Origin: Phenylobacterium montanum
GTDB taxonomy: Bacteria; Pseudomonadota; Alphaproteobacteria; Caulobacterales; Caulobacteraceae
NCBI RefSeq assembly: GCF_018135625.1
Contig: NZ_CP073078.1
Location: 2,822,501-2,886,500 of the forward strand
Length of the DNA: 64,000 nt
Direction of reading: 5' to 3'
Shown here one piece after another: positions 8,421-16,949 of this stretch (position 1 is its first letter; the number at the start of each line of letters is the position of its first letter). Under the pieces are notes generated by a model, which saw only the letters and a program-made list of their open reading frames with translations, was not told where the DNA came from and ran no database searches. A program made the translations under genes and the position numbers.

Positions 8421-9899
8421 TTGGCGCTGATGCATCTTCGCAAGTACCTGCACCTGGCAAAATCCCAGGTCTCGCCCGCCGACCCGGCCGAGGCGGCGAA
8501 GCCACACGTCAGAGGTGTAGTGCTGATCGCCTTCTCCCAGGCCGCGATGTCGCTCGGCCTGGATTGGGAGGCCATCGCCGCACAGTCCGGGCTGCCGCCC
8601 GAAACCTATCTGGACACCGGCGTTAGCGTGCCCGGCGACGCCGCCCTGCGCGCCATAAATCTGGTTGCTGCCCTGTCGGGGCGCGAAGACATCGGCATTC
8701 GGGCGGCCCTGGCCTCAAAGGCGGTGATCGGCTCCTTCCTTGTGGCGCCGTTGCGCATCGCCCTGCGCGCGCAACCGACGCTTGGCGCAGGCATCAGATT
8801 TCTCGCCAAGCACATAGCGCTGCAGGACCCCGGTCAGGTTCACGAGGTTCACGAAGTCGGGCAGCTATTGGTCTGGAAGCGGCGCTTCACCAGGCCCGAG
8901 CTCAACAGGAACCCCCATCTGATGACCGTGCTGCAGGCCGCCAGCGTCCTGTTCCTGCGTGACATTCTGGGGGCCGACTGGCGACCTCACCTGACCTGCT
9001 TCTCCCGGACCGCGCCCGAGGACATCGGCCCGTTCCAGGCCTTTTTTGGCAAGGTCGAGTTCGGCTGCGAGGGCGACAGCCTCGTACTCGACCGCGCCGA
9101 CGCAAACCTGTCGCTGCCGCACGCGAACCCTGAGGTCCTGAAAACCATCGAGGAGTTCGTCACTGCTCGCGGTCGCCCGGATCAATCCGACCCGCTTGAA
9201 GACCTGCAGGACGTGGTTCTTCGCCTCCTGATCGAAGGCGATTGTTCGCTCCAGCGGCTTGCAGCCGAACAAGGCGTGGATCCGCGCACGATTCACCGGC
9301 GGCTGAAGGCGCACGGCACGACCTTCAGCGATCTGCTCGATCGCGCGCGCCGAAGTCTCGTCGAAAGTCAGATGGGAAGGGCGGACCAGCCGTTGTCGGA
9401 ACTGGCCGCGATCGTCGGATTTTCCAGCGTCAGCACCTTCTCCCGCTGGTTTCATGACGCCTATGGCATGACCGCCAGCGAGTACCGCAGGCTGGGCGCG
9501 AGCGCGACCGACCAGGAGCGGGCGAAGGCGCTCATGGACCGCGCCATCGACGTCGTACTGGGCGTGGACCGGGCGGGACGGGTTCGCTTCTGCAACCAGG
9601 CTGTGCAGCGGTTGGGCTTCGACGCCGGCCGGCTGATCGGCGCCAACCTGCGTGATCTCGTCCATCCGGATGCAGTGATTTCGATACAGTCGCTGTTGCG
9701 CATTGGGCAAGGCGCCGAGCCATCGAACGCCGCGGCGCACCTCGGCCTGCAGGTCCGCCGTGCGGACGGGACCTACCAGGCGTTCGGATGCCACACAGCG
9801 CCGATCTTCGATCGCGAAGGGCGCCTGCGAGAACTATTGATCGTGCTTCGGCAGCAGCCCGAGACCTGCCCCGCCCATGTCGACGGCTCACGACACTAG
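8421..9899 (+). CDS. AraC-family transcriptional regulator with C-terminal PAS domain
   Basis: 492-residue DNA-binding regulator. Residues about 30-225 match the arabinose-binding-like N-terminal domain of the OruR/ArgR-type AraC subgroup (IAFSQAAMSLGLDWEAIAAQ, SFLVAPLRIALRA). Residues about 255-350 are the double helix-turn-helix (SLQRLAAEQGVDPRTIHRRL; LSELAAIVGFSSVSTFSRWF). Unusually, about 120 more residues follow: a PAS domain (DRAIDVVLGVDRAGRVRFCN, then FGCHTAPIFDREGRLRELL). The start is uncertain: a TTG at 8421 has GAGG at a good distance, while the ATG at 8430 is 16 bases from it. It is followed by the remnant of a hydrolase gene, which may once have been its target. A second input through PAS (redox, haem, flavin or ligand) is inferred. 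Confidence 0.85.
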   Translation: MALMHLRKYLHLAKSQVSPADPAEAAKPHVRGVVLIAFSQAAMSLGLDWEAIAAQSGLPPETYLDTGVSVPGDAALRAINLVAALSGREDIGIRAALASKAVIGSFLVAPLRIALRAQPTLGAGIRFLAKHIALQDPGQVHEVHEVGQLLVWKRRFTRPELNRNPHLMTVLQAASVLFLRDILGADWRPHLTCFSRTAPEDIGPFQAFFGKVEFGCEGDSLVLDRADANLSLPHANPEVLKTIEEFVTARGRPDQSDPLEDLQDVVLRLLIEGDCSLQRLAAEQGVDPRTIHRRLKAHGTTFSDLLDRARRSLVESQMGRADQPLSELAAIVGFSSVSTFSRWFHDAYGMTASEYRRLGASATDQERAKALMDRAIDVVLGVDRAGRVRFCNQAVQRLGFDAGRLIGANLRDLVHPDAVISIQSLLRIGQGAEPSNAAAHLGLQVRRADGTYQAFGCHTAPIFDREGRLRELLIVLRQQPETCPAHVDGSRH

Positions 9900-9957
9900 G
9901 CGGAACTTGGAAGGCGACGTTTCTCCGTGCTTGCGACACCCTGCAACAAGCTCGGCA

Positions 9958-10428
9958 GGGGTCGCGTTCGACGCCCCGGCGACGGACCAGAAGCTCCTGG
10001 GCGAGGTGAATTCGCTGGAGGCCGCCGGCAAGACAACGGCCCCCAGGTACATGGAGGTCCTGATCCCCATGCACTACGAGCAGCACATCCTGCGCAGGCC
10101 CTAGGCTGAATGGCCCGAGCCGGTCATTCGCAGCTTCGCCCAGATCAATTCGGACCTCTACACCCTGATGCAGGGCCCGAGCGAACGGGGGGCCAGCGGC
10201 CGCCTGGCCGACTGGGACCGTTTCGCCGACCTCCGGCGCTTCGCCGTCCCGACCCTGGTGATCGGCGCCCGCTACGACACCATGGACCCGGCCTACAGGG
10301 AGGCGACGTCGAGGCAGCTGCAGAGCGGGAAATATCTCTATCTGCCCGAGGGTAGCCACCTGGCGATGTACGACGACCAGCAGAGATACTTTGACGGCCT
10401 CGCCACCTTCCTCAAAGGCGTCGAGTAG
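9958..10428 (+). pseudogene. Decayed proline iminopeptidase-like alpha/beta hydrolase
   Basis: Only the C-terminal half of a proline iminopeptidase/L-amino acid amidase is recognisable: APRYMEVLIPMHYEQHILRRP, then an in-frame TAG at 10102-10104, then AEWPEPVIRSFAQINSD, MQGPSERGASGRLADWDRF, VPTLVIGARYDTMDP and PEGSHLAMYDDQQRYFDGL in the same frame. The lid and C-terminal catalytic Asp/His segments are thus present, but the N-terminal half with the oxyanion hole and the nucleophile Ser is absent; the AraC-type gene ends only 58 bp upstream. Deletion of the 5' half plus an internal stop make it non-functional. The similarity is from memory of the family, but the motif run is long and unambiguous. 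Confidence 0.85.
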
Positions 10429-10572
10429 CCGCCGCCCGGGCGCAATTCATACGCTTGTTTGATTTTTCCCGAAACCGGCGCTAAGCCTGCTGTCGATCTT
10501 CGCGGCGCAGCGCACACCGCCTGCGCCCGCGCCGAAATTTCGGCAGCACACGTCAATGAAGGAGCGACCAGG

Positions 10573-11850
10573 ATGAACATCGCCACACCCAAGGCGTCCT
10601 CGGACTACGCCCTCAACCCTCAGGACGAACTCAACGACCTGCGGATGAGCGACAAGGCGGTGCCGCTCTATGAGCACGTGAAGCGCTTCATCAAGGAAAC
10701 CGTCGAGCCGATGGCCGCCGAGTACGAACGCCTCGGCGAGGGCCACACCGACCGCTGGACCTTCGCGCCCGGCCAGCTGGAGGTGCTGGAGGTCGCGAAG
10801 AACAAGGCCAAGGCCGAGGGGCTCTGGAATTTCTTCCTGCCTGACGCCGAGACCGGCGAGGGCCTTTCCAACCTCGACTACGCCTATATCGCCGTGGAGC
10901 TGGGCAAGAGCCCGCTGGCGTCGGAAACCATGAACTGCGCCGCGCCCGACACCGGCAATATGGAAGTGTTAGAACGGGTCGGCACGCCCGAGCAGAAAGA
11001 AAAGTGGCTGAAGCCGCTCTTGAACGGCGAGATCCGCTCGGCCTACGCCATGACCGAGCCGAACGTGGCTTCGTCCGACGCCAAGAACATCTCCACCACC
11101 GCCACCCTGGTCGGCGACGAGTGGGTGATCAACGGCGAGAAATACTACATCTCAGGCGCCGGCGATCCGCGCTGCAAGATCATGATCACCATGGTCAAGA
11201 CCAACCCGGACGCCGCCCCGCACCAGCAGCAGTCGCAGATCCTGGTCCCCACCGACGCCCCGGGGGTGAAGATCCTGGGGCCGATGCACGTGTTCGGCCA
11301 CGACCACGCACCGCGCGGCCACATGCACATCCGCTTCGAGAACGTGCGGGTGCCCAGGGAGAACATCCTGCTGGGCGAGGGCCGCGGCTTTGAGATTTCC
11401 CAGGTCCGCCTCGGCCCGGGCCGCATCCACCACTGCATGCGCACCATCGGCAAGGCCGAACTGGCGCTGGACCTGATGGTCAGCCGCGGCCTGTCGCGCG
11501 AGGCGTTCGGCCGGCCCCTGATCATGCTCGGCGGCAACCTGGAAAAGGTCTCGCGCGCCCGGATCGAGATCGAGGCCATGCGCCTGATGGTCTTGAAGGC
11601 GGCCAAGGCCATGGACGTCCTGGGCAACAAGGAAGCCCGGGTGTGGGTCAGCATGGTCAAGGCCATGGTGCCGGAAAAGGCCTGTCAGATCATCGACGAG
11701 GCCATCCAGATCCATGGCGCCACCGGCATCTCGCAATGGACGCCGCTGGCCGACCTCTACACCGACGTGCGCCACCTGCGCTTCGCCGACGGCCCGGACG
11801 AGGTCCACCACATGGTCAACGGCCGCAACGAGCTCGGCCGCTACCGCTGA
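10573..11850 (+). CDS. Acyl-CoA dehydrogenase, ACAD10/11-like
   Basis: 425-residue FAD enzyme that introduces a 2,3-double bond into an acyl-CoA. The start ATG at 10573 has AAGGAG at good spacing; the longer frame upstream is not conserved-looking. The FAD-binding motif YAMTEPNVASSDAKNI, the middle beta-domain (WVINGEKYYISGAG) and the C-terminal helical domain (GRIHHCMRTIGKAELAL; IQIHGATGISQWTPLADLY) are in order. The segment FADGPDEVH stands where the medium-chain enzyme has YEGT, placing an Asp at the usual catalytic Glu position, as in the ACAD10/11 group. It is followed 82 bp later by an SDR gene in the same direction, probably one transcript. Substrate not predictable. Confidence 0.92.
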   Translation: MNIATPKASSDYALNPQDELNDLRMSDKAVPLYEHVKRFIKETVEPMAAEYERLGEGHTDRWTFAPGQLEVLEVAKNKAKAEGLWNFFLPDAETGEGLSNLDYAYIAVELGKSPLASETMNCAAPDTGNMEVLERVGTPEQKEKWLKPLLNGEIRSAYAMTEPNVASSDAKNISTTATLVGDEWVINGEKYYISGAGDPRCKIMITMVKTNPDAAPHQQQSQILVPTDAPGVKILGPMHVFGHDHAPRGHMHIRFENVRVPRENILLGEGRGFEISQVRLGPGRIHHCMRTIGKAELALDLMVSRGLSREAFGRPLIMLGGNLEKVSRARIEIEAMRLMVLKAAKAMDVLGNKEARVWVSMVKAMVPEKACQIIDEAIQIHGATGISQWTPLADLYTDVRHLRFADGPDEVHHMVNGRNELGRYR

Positions 11851-11932
11851 TCGCACAGCGGCGGGCCGCCTCGGCGGCCCGTCGAACGCGGCGCCCAACT
11901 CGCAAAGACCACCCGAACCTCAGGGATTGATC

Positions 11933-12721
11933 ATGCACGTCAAGGACAAGGTCGTCGTCGTCACCGGCGCGGCCGAAGGCATCGGGGCCGCCCTGGCCCG
12001 GCGCTTCGCCGCCGAGGGCGCCGCCAAGGTGGTGGTGGTCGACCGAAATGGCGAGGGCGCGGCGGCGACCGCCGCGGCGATCGGCGGAGAGGCCGTCACC
12101 CTGGACGTCACCGACGGGCCGGCCACGGCGGCCATGGTCGCCGATATCGAGGCCCGCCATGGGCGGATCGACCTCATCTGCTGCAACGCCGGGATCGGCG
12201 ACGCCGATCCTGACAAGGACGACCCGACCTCATCGCCTGACGCGGTCTGGAACCGGGCCTGGAACGTCAACCTGATGGCCCATGTCCACGCCGCCCGCGC
12301 GGTCATTCCGGGCATGGTGGCGCGGGGCGGCGGCTATATCCTCAACACGGTCTCGGCCGCGGGGCTCCTGTCCCAGATCGGCGGAGCGGTCTATTCGACG
12401 ACCAAGCACGCCGCCGTCGGCTTCGCCGAGTCCCTGGCCATCACCCTGGGCGACCAGGGGATCAAGGTTTCGATCCTCTGCCCGCAAGGGGTCGACACCG
12501 CCATGCTGCGCCAGGGCGACGCCGCCTCCCAACCGCAGAACCTGGACGGCGTGATGACCCCGGACGAGGTGGCCGAGGCGGTCATCGCCGGCCTCGCCGC
12601 CGAGACTTTCCTGATCCTGCCGCACGAGCAGGTCCTGACCTACATGCAGCGCAAGGCCGGCGACTACGACCGCTGGATCGGCGGCATGCGCCGGCTACGG
12701 GCGAAAATGGCGCAGGCCTGA
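11933..12721 (+). CDS. Short-chain dehydrogenase/reductase (SDR)
   Basis: 262-residue NAD(P)-dependent oxidoreductase. The start ATG at 11933 has AGGGA upstream. Classical SDR signatures are present: TGAAEGIG (11-18) for cofactor binding, CNAG (84-87), Asn113, Ser141 and the YSTTK catalytic pair Tyr154/Lys158. Asp37 at the end of the second strand (VVVVDRNG) favours NAD(H) over NADP(H). It follows the ACAD10/11-like gene, so a role on a hydroxyacyl- or ketoacyl-CoA in the same pathway is plausible but unproven. Confidence 0.92.
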   Translation: MHVKDKVVVVTGAAEGIGAALARRFAAEGAAKVVVVDRNGEGAAATAAAIGGEAVTLDVTDGPATAAMVADIEARHGRIDLICCNAGIGDADPDKDDPTSSPDAVWNRAWNVNLMAHVHAARAVIPGMVARGGGYILNTVSAAGLLSQIGGAVYSTTKHAAVGFAESLAITLGDQGIKVSILCPQGVDTAMLRQGDAASQPQNLDGVMTPDEVAEAVIAGLAAETFLILPHEQVLTYMQRKAGDYDRWIGGMRRLRAKMAQA

Positions 12722-12772
12722 AGCCTCGCCTCATGCGCGATCGCGACTAGCCTAGCCTTGCTGGCCGCGCCG

Positions 12773-13408
12773 CTACGCGAGCATCGGCGCCATGCCCGGC
12801 TCCGCCTTGGCCATCGCCCGCTGGTAGGCCGGCCGCTGGCCGATGCGCTGGAGATAGGCGCGCAGATTGGGATAACCCTCGATCGAGGCGCCGCGGAAGG
12901 CCCGGCTGGTGGTCAGGCAATAGACCATCATGATGTCGGCGGTGGTCAGGTTGGCACCGCCGAAGAACGGGGCCTGCCCCAGCCTCGCCTCGGCCATGGC
13001 CCAGGCGCGGCGGCTGCGGTCCTCCACGAAAACCGCAGCCGGATTGCCCGGGGCCCCGCTGGCCAGGACCAGCTGCATCATCAGCGTGGCCATGAAGGTG
13101 CCGTTGGACCAGTGGAACCAAAACAGGTGATCGGCGAAGTCGGGGTCGTCTGGCCCTGGCGCGAGCCGCCCGCCGCCGTAACGCCCGCAGATGTAGTCGC
13201 AGATGGCGCCGCTCTCGCCCAGCACGAGGTCGCCGTCGGTGATCACCGGCGCAATCCCCATCGGGTGCAGCGCCTTGTAGTCGTCCGGCGCCAGGCGGTT
13301 GTCCGCGCGCCGGTCGTAGCGCTTCAGGGCGTACTCGATCTCAAGCTCCTCGCACAGCCAGACGATGCGTTCGGATTGGGATATCCCGAGGTGGTGTACG
13401 GTGAGCAT
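12773..13408 (-). CDS. Glutathione S-transferase family protein
   Basis: 211-residue cytosolic GST-fold protein. The thioredoxin-like N-terminal domain begins MLTVHHLGISQSERIVWLCE, with the conserved cis-Pro region MGIAPVITDGDLVLGESGAI (the Ser contacts the gamma-glutamyl group). The C-terminal helical domain has the N-capping motif LTTADIMMVYCL. The start ATG at 13408 was chosen over an upstream extension of 33 residues that has no GST similarity. The likely catalytic residue is Ser11 (or Ser13). It is convergent with the SDR gene. Substrate unknown; conjugation of electrophiles or isomerisation is usual. Confidence 0.9.
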   Translation of the reverse strand: MLTVHHLGISQSERIVWLCEELEIEYALKRYDRRADNRLAPDDYKALHPMGIAPVITDGDLVLGESGAICDYICGRYGGGRLAPGPDDPDFADHLFWFHWSNGTFMATLMMQLVLASGAPGNPAAVFVEDRSRRAWAMAEARLGQAPFFGGANLTTADIMMVYCLTTSRAFRGASIEGYPNLRAYLQRIGQRPAYQRAMAKAEPGMAPMLA

Positions 13409-13587
13409 GTCCGCCTGCTGTGCTTGGATGTGGGAAGGCGAGGATAGGCCGCCGGGGGGCGCCCTAAAAGCCGTAGTATCGAACGGGACAGGGCCGGGGC
13501 GAATCACATAGCCGGTGCCTGGATGGCGCCACGCCCGCCGTCATCGCCTGGGGCGATCGAGCGCGGTCAGAGAACAAGGGCTACAGC

Positions 13588-14547
13588 ATGCGCCGATCGA
13601 CAGCATTCCTCGCGGCCCTGATCCCGATCTGCCTTTTGGCCTGGGGGCCGCAAGCGCGCGCCGGGGGCGGCAGGGTCGCCCTCACCTTCGACGACCTTCC
13701 GGCGCTGAGCCTGTTCAATGACCAGCCCTATGTGAACTACCTCAACGAGATGCTGCTGCGCGGGCTGAAGCGGCGGCGCCTGCCGGCGACCGGCTTCGTC
13801 AACGAGAGCAAGCTCGACCAGATCGACCGGGCTCAGCAGATCGCCAACCTGGAAAAGTGGCTGGACGCCGGCATGACCCTCGGCAACCACACCTTCAGCC
13901 ATGAATCGCCCGATCAGCTGGGCGGCGCCGGCTATATCCAGGACATAGCGCGCGGCGAGCCGGTGACCCGCGGGCTGCTGGAAAAGCGCGGCCGATCGCT
14001 GGGCTGGTTTCGCCACCCCTATCTCGAGACCGGGGTTCCTGAGGCGGTCAAGAAGGAGATCGACGACTGGCTCGCAGCCCACGGCTACCGGATCGCGCCG
14101 GTCACCATCGACGCCGACGACTGGGAATTCGCCGAGCCCTATGACGACGCCATCGCCCGCCACGACGAGGCCCGGCGCCTGCGGATCAAGCGGCAATATC
14201 TCGAATACACCGAGCGCACCGTCGGCTGGTACCAGGCTGCGTCGACCGCCCTGTTCGGCCGGCAGATCGCCTTTGTCATGTTGCTGCACGCCACCCGGCT
14301 GAACGCCGATTGCATCGACGACCTGGCCGACATCCTCAAGCGCCGCAAGCTGAAGGGCGTGACCCTGGACGAGGCGATGAAGGATCCGGCCTATCGCACG
14401 CGCGACCCCTATGTGGGCCACGACGGCATCGACTGGATGGAGCGCTGGTCGAACGAACTGCACAAGGACCTGCCCTGGGACAGCTGGCAGGACCCACCCA
14501 GGCAGATCGTCGAAGAATACGACCGCACCAACAACGACCGGCACTGA
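13588..14547 (+). CDS. Exported polysaccharide deacetylase family protein
   Basis: 319-residue NodB-homology protein that would remove acetyl groups from a glycan. It has an N-terminal signal peptide (MRRSTAFLAALIPICLLAWG, cleavage near ARA/GG). Metal site residues are visible: Asp35-Asp36 in ALTFDDLPAL and His101/His105 in NHTFSHES (H-x3-H). The later motifs RHPYLETG and the DADDWEFA/HATRLNAD region fit the NodB barrel. It acts in the periplasm or outside. It stands alone between convergent neighbours; the substrate (peptidoglycan or exopolysaccharide) is not deducible. Confidence 0.87.
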   Translation: MRRSTAFLAALIPICLLAWGPQARAGGGRVALTFDDLPALSLFNDQPYVNYLNEMLLRGLKRRRLPATGFVNESKLDQIDRAQQIANLEKWLDAGMTLGNHTFSHESPDQLGGAGYIQDIARGEPVTRGLLEKRGRSLGWFRHPYLETGVPEAVKKEIDDWLAAHGYRIAPVTIDADDWEFAEPYDDAIARHDEARRLRIKRQYLEYTERTVGWYQAASTALFGRQIAFVMLLHATRLNADCIDDLADILKRRKLKGVTLDEAMKDPAYRTRDPYVGHDGIDWMERWSNELHKDLPWDSWQDPPRQIVEEYDRTNNDRH

Positions 14548-14574
14548 AGGCTTGCGGAGCTCGGCGACCTAGCC

Positions 14575-15792
14575 CTAGCGACCGCTGCGGACCTCGCGGA
14601 AGGGAATGTCGCGGTCGACCTCGGGCTCGCGGGGCAGGCCGAGAACCCGTTCGCCGATGATGTTGCGCTGGATCTGGTCGGTGCCGCCGCCGATGGAGGT
14701 GAAATAGGCGTTCAGGGCCAGGAAGTTGGCGTCCTCCGAACGCGGATGATCGGGGCCTTCCAGCAGGCTCGCGGCGCCCAGGATGGCGGTGCGCACCCTC
14801 GCCTCCTCGTGCAGGATGCGGCTCATGGCCAGCTTGCCCAGGCTCATCACCGGGGAGGAGCTGCCCTGAGCCAGGTCGGCTTTGGCGCGGGCGGTGTTGA
14901 GGGCGTTGAGGCGCTTGTAGGCGATCGCCTGGGCGAGGTCCTGCCGCAGCAGCGGGTCGCCCAGGGCCCCCGCCTCCCGCGCCAGGGCGATCAGCGGCTC
15001 CTCGGTCTTGGACTCCGCCGCCCCTGAGCGCCCGCCGCGGGCGGATTCGCCCATCACCGAGCGCTCGTAGGCCAGGGCCGTCTGCAGCACGCTCCAGCCG
15101 TCGCCCAGGTCGCGCAGCAGGTTCTCGGCCGGAACGATGGCGTCGGTGATGAACACCTCGTTGAAGTGACTTTCGTCGGTGATCTGGCGCAGGGGCCTGA
15201 CCTCGACCCCCGGCTGCTTCATCGGCAGGAAGAAAAAGCTGATGCCCTTGTGCTTGGGGACATCCCAGTCGGTGCGGGCGATCAGCATGCCATAGTCGGC
15301 GGTGGCCGCGCCCGAGGTCCAGACCTTCTGGCCGTTGACCACGAAATGGTCACCCACCCGCTCGGCCCGGGTGCGGATGCCGGCCAGGTCCGAGCCCGCG
15401 CCGGGCTCGGAATAGAGCAGGCACATGCCGACCTCCTGGCGCAGCAGCGGCAGGACCAGCTTCTGCTTCAGGGCCTCCGTGCCGCAGGCCAGAAGGGTGT
15501 TGGCCCAGAGATTGGTGCGGTCCTGGCCGGCGCCTGGCGCGCCGGCGGCGGCGAATTCGCGCTCGATGATCCGGGCCTGGGCGTCGGACAGGCCGCGGCC
15601 CAGCCAGGCCGCTGGCCAGCGGGGCACAGCCCAGCGCGCCTCGACCACCTTGGCCAGCCAGGCCTTCTGCTCGGGCGAGGCGGTCCAGCCGGCCCCGCCG
15701 CCGGAGCGCGGCAGGCCCTTCCAGTTGTCTGCCAGCCAGGCGCGGACTTCTTCGCGCAGGGCCTCGTCGGTCACGGGTGCGGCTTGCGTCAT
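14575..15792 (-). CDS. Acyl-CoA dehydrogenase subunit, FadE29-like
   Basis: 405-residue FAD protein. The ATG at 15792 has GGGAG at good spacing, and starts 2 bp after the stop of the upstream acyl-CoA dehydrogenase gene, so the two are coupled. Motifs: MCLLYSEPGAGSDLAGIRTRA (FAD), FVVNGQKVWTSGA, and the C-terminal SIGGGTDQIQRNIIGERVLGLP. The residue at the usual catalytic Glu position before GT is Gly, as in actinobacterial sterol side-chain dehydrogenases that act as alpha2-beta2 pairs (for example FadE28-FadE29). I infer that this is one half of a heteromeric enzyme. Substrate: probably a branched or sterol-like acyl-CoA. Confidence 0.9.
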   Translation of the reverse strand: MTQAAPVTDEALREEVRAWLADNWKGLPRSGGGAGWTASPEQKAWLAKVVEARWAVPRWPAAWLGRGLSDAQARIIEREFAAAGAPGAGQDRTNLWANTLLACGTEALKQKLVLPLLRQEVGMCLLYSEPGAGSDLAGIRTRAERVGDHFVVNGQKVWTSGAATADYGMLIARTDWDVPKHKGISFFFLPMKQPGVEVRPLRQITDESHFNEVFITDAIVPAENLLRDLGDGWSVLQTALAYERSVMGESARGGRSGAAESKTEEPLIALAREAGALGDPLLRQDLAQAIAYKRLNALNTARAKADLAQGSSSPVMSLGKLAMSRILHEEARVRTAILGAASLLEGPDHPRSEDANFLALNAYFTSIGGGTDQIQRNIIGERVLGLPREPEVDRDIPFREVRSGR

Positions 15793-15794
15793 GA

Positions 15795-16901
15795 TCAGGC
15801 TCCCAGCGCTTTCAGGAAGCGCTCGCGATGGGCCGGCGAGGCGCCGAACAACTGGGCGTCGGCGCGGGCCCGCCGCAGGTAGAGGTGGGCCGGATGCGCC
15901 CAGGTGAAGGCGATGCCGCCGTGCATCTGCACCGCGTCGGCGGTGGTCCGGGTGAAGGCGTCGGCGCAGGCGAAGGCGGCCAGGCTGACCGCAGCCTCCG
16001 CATCGGCGGCGCCCTCGGCCAGTCGGGCCGCGGCGTGGCGCGCCGCCGAGATGGCGCTCTCGGTCTCCAACAGGAGGTCGGCCGCCATGTGCTTGATGGC
16101 CTGGAAGGAGCCGATGGCGCGGCCGAACTGATAGCGGTTCTTGGCGTAGTCGACGGTGAAGTCCAGGCAACGCTGCGCGGCGCCCGCCTGCTCGCCGGCG
16201 AGGGCCACGAGGGCCAGATCGATGGCCGCCTGAACCGCCCGCCAGGCCGCGCCGCCGATCCGCCGGGCGGGCGCGCCCGAGAAGGTGATCCGCGCCAGCC
16301 GAAGCGTGTGGTCGAAGGTCGGCAGCCCAGCGAGACTGACGCCGTCGGCCTTGGGATCGACCTCGAAGACGGCCAGGCCATCGTCGGCCCGCGCCAGCAC
16401 CAGCAGGACATCGGCGTTCTGGCCGTTGAGGACGTAGCTGGCGACGCCGTTAAGGGCGAAGGCCTCGTCCACGGCGTCGGCGGTGACCGATACTCCATCC
16501 TCGACCCAGGTTCCGGCGTCCCCAGTCAGGGCGGCGGTGACGATGGTCTTGCCGGCGGCCATGTCCGGCAGCAGCCGCGCCTTTGCGTCCTCGTCGCCCA
16601 GGGCGCGCAAGAGCTCGGCCGCCAGCACGCTGGAGGCCAGGAGCGGCGAGCACAGAAGCGCGGCGCCCGCTGCCTCCATCACCGCCTCGACCTCCATCGG
16701 CCCGGCGCCCGCGCCGCCATAGGCCTCCTCGATCACGAGGCCGGTGACGCCCATCTCGGCGAGCTGGCCCCAGAGGCCGGAGTCGTAGCCGGTCTCCGTC
16801 TCCATGGTCCGCCGCACGTCGGCCTCCGTGCTCTTGTCGGCCAGGAGCCGGCTGACCGCGTCGCGCAGCGCGGATCTTTCCTCTGCGGACAGACTGGCCA
16901 T
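15795..16901 (-). CDS. Acyl-CoA dehydrogenase partner subunit, FadE28-like
   Basis: 368 residues, starting at an ATG at 16901 with a near-perfect AAGGAGG. The N-terminal helical domain contains MGVTGLVIEEAYGGAGAGPM; the middle domain is degenerate in its FAD motif; the C-terminal domain has KNRYQFGRAIGSFQAIKHMA and QMHGGIAFTWAHPAHLYLRR, the signature of the FadE28-type subunit. It is the first gene of a two-gene operon with the 14575-15792 subunit and is divergent from a TetR regulator 48 bp away. By analogy with mycobacterial pairs, it should form an alpha2-beta2 dehydrogenase with its neighbour; this is inference. Confidence 0.9.
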   Translation of the reverse strand: MASLSAEERSALRDAVSRLLADKSTEADVRRTMETETGYDSGLWGQLAEMGVTGLVIEEAYGGAGAGPMEVEAVMEAAGAALLCSPLLASSVLAAELLRALGDEDAKARLLPDMAAGKTIVTAALTGDAGTWVEDGVSVTADAVDEAFALNGVASYVLNGQNADVLLVLARADDGLAVFEVDPKADGVSLAGLPTFDHTLRLARITFSGAPARRIGGAAWRAVQAAIDLALVALAGEQAGAAQRCLDFTVDYAKNRYQFGRAIGSFQAIKHMAADLLLETESAISAARHAAARLAEGAADAEAAVSLAAFACADAFTRTTADAVQMHGGIAFTWAHPAHLYLRRARADAQLFGASPAHRERFLKALGA

Positions 16902-16917
16902 GCGGCGGCCTCCTTTA

Positions 16918-16949
16918 TTTACGGACGATACCCGTCTAAAACTAGGCGC
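16918..16949 (+). promoter_or_regulatory. Divergent TetR control region: imperfect palindrome and -10-like element
   Basis: The 48 bp gap between the divergent acyl-CoA dehydrogenase and TetR genes holds an imperfect inverted repeat: TTTA (16918-16921) and GACG (16924-16927) opposite CGTC (16933-16936) and TAAA (16937-16940). A TAAAAC hexamer at 16937-16942 lies 7 nt before the TetR ATG. The natural reading is that the TetR protein binds here to control both directions, and that its own mRNA is leaderless. Confidence 0.4.

Noticed and set aside
15828-16949. Upstream extension of the TetR gene (374 codons)
   Set aside because: Antisense to the acyl-CoA dehydrogenase genes; no conserved domain; helix-turn-helix starts only after 16950.
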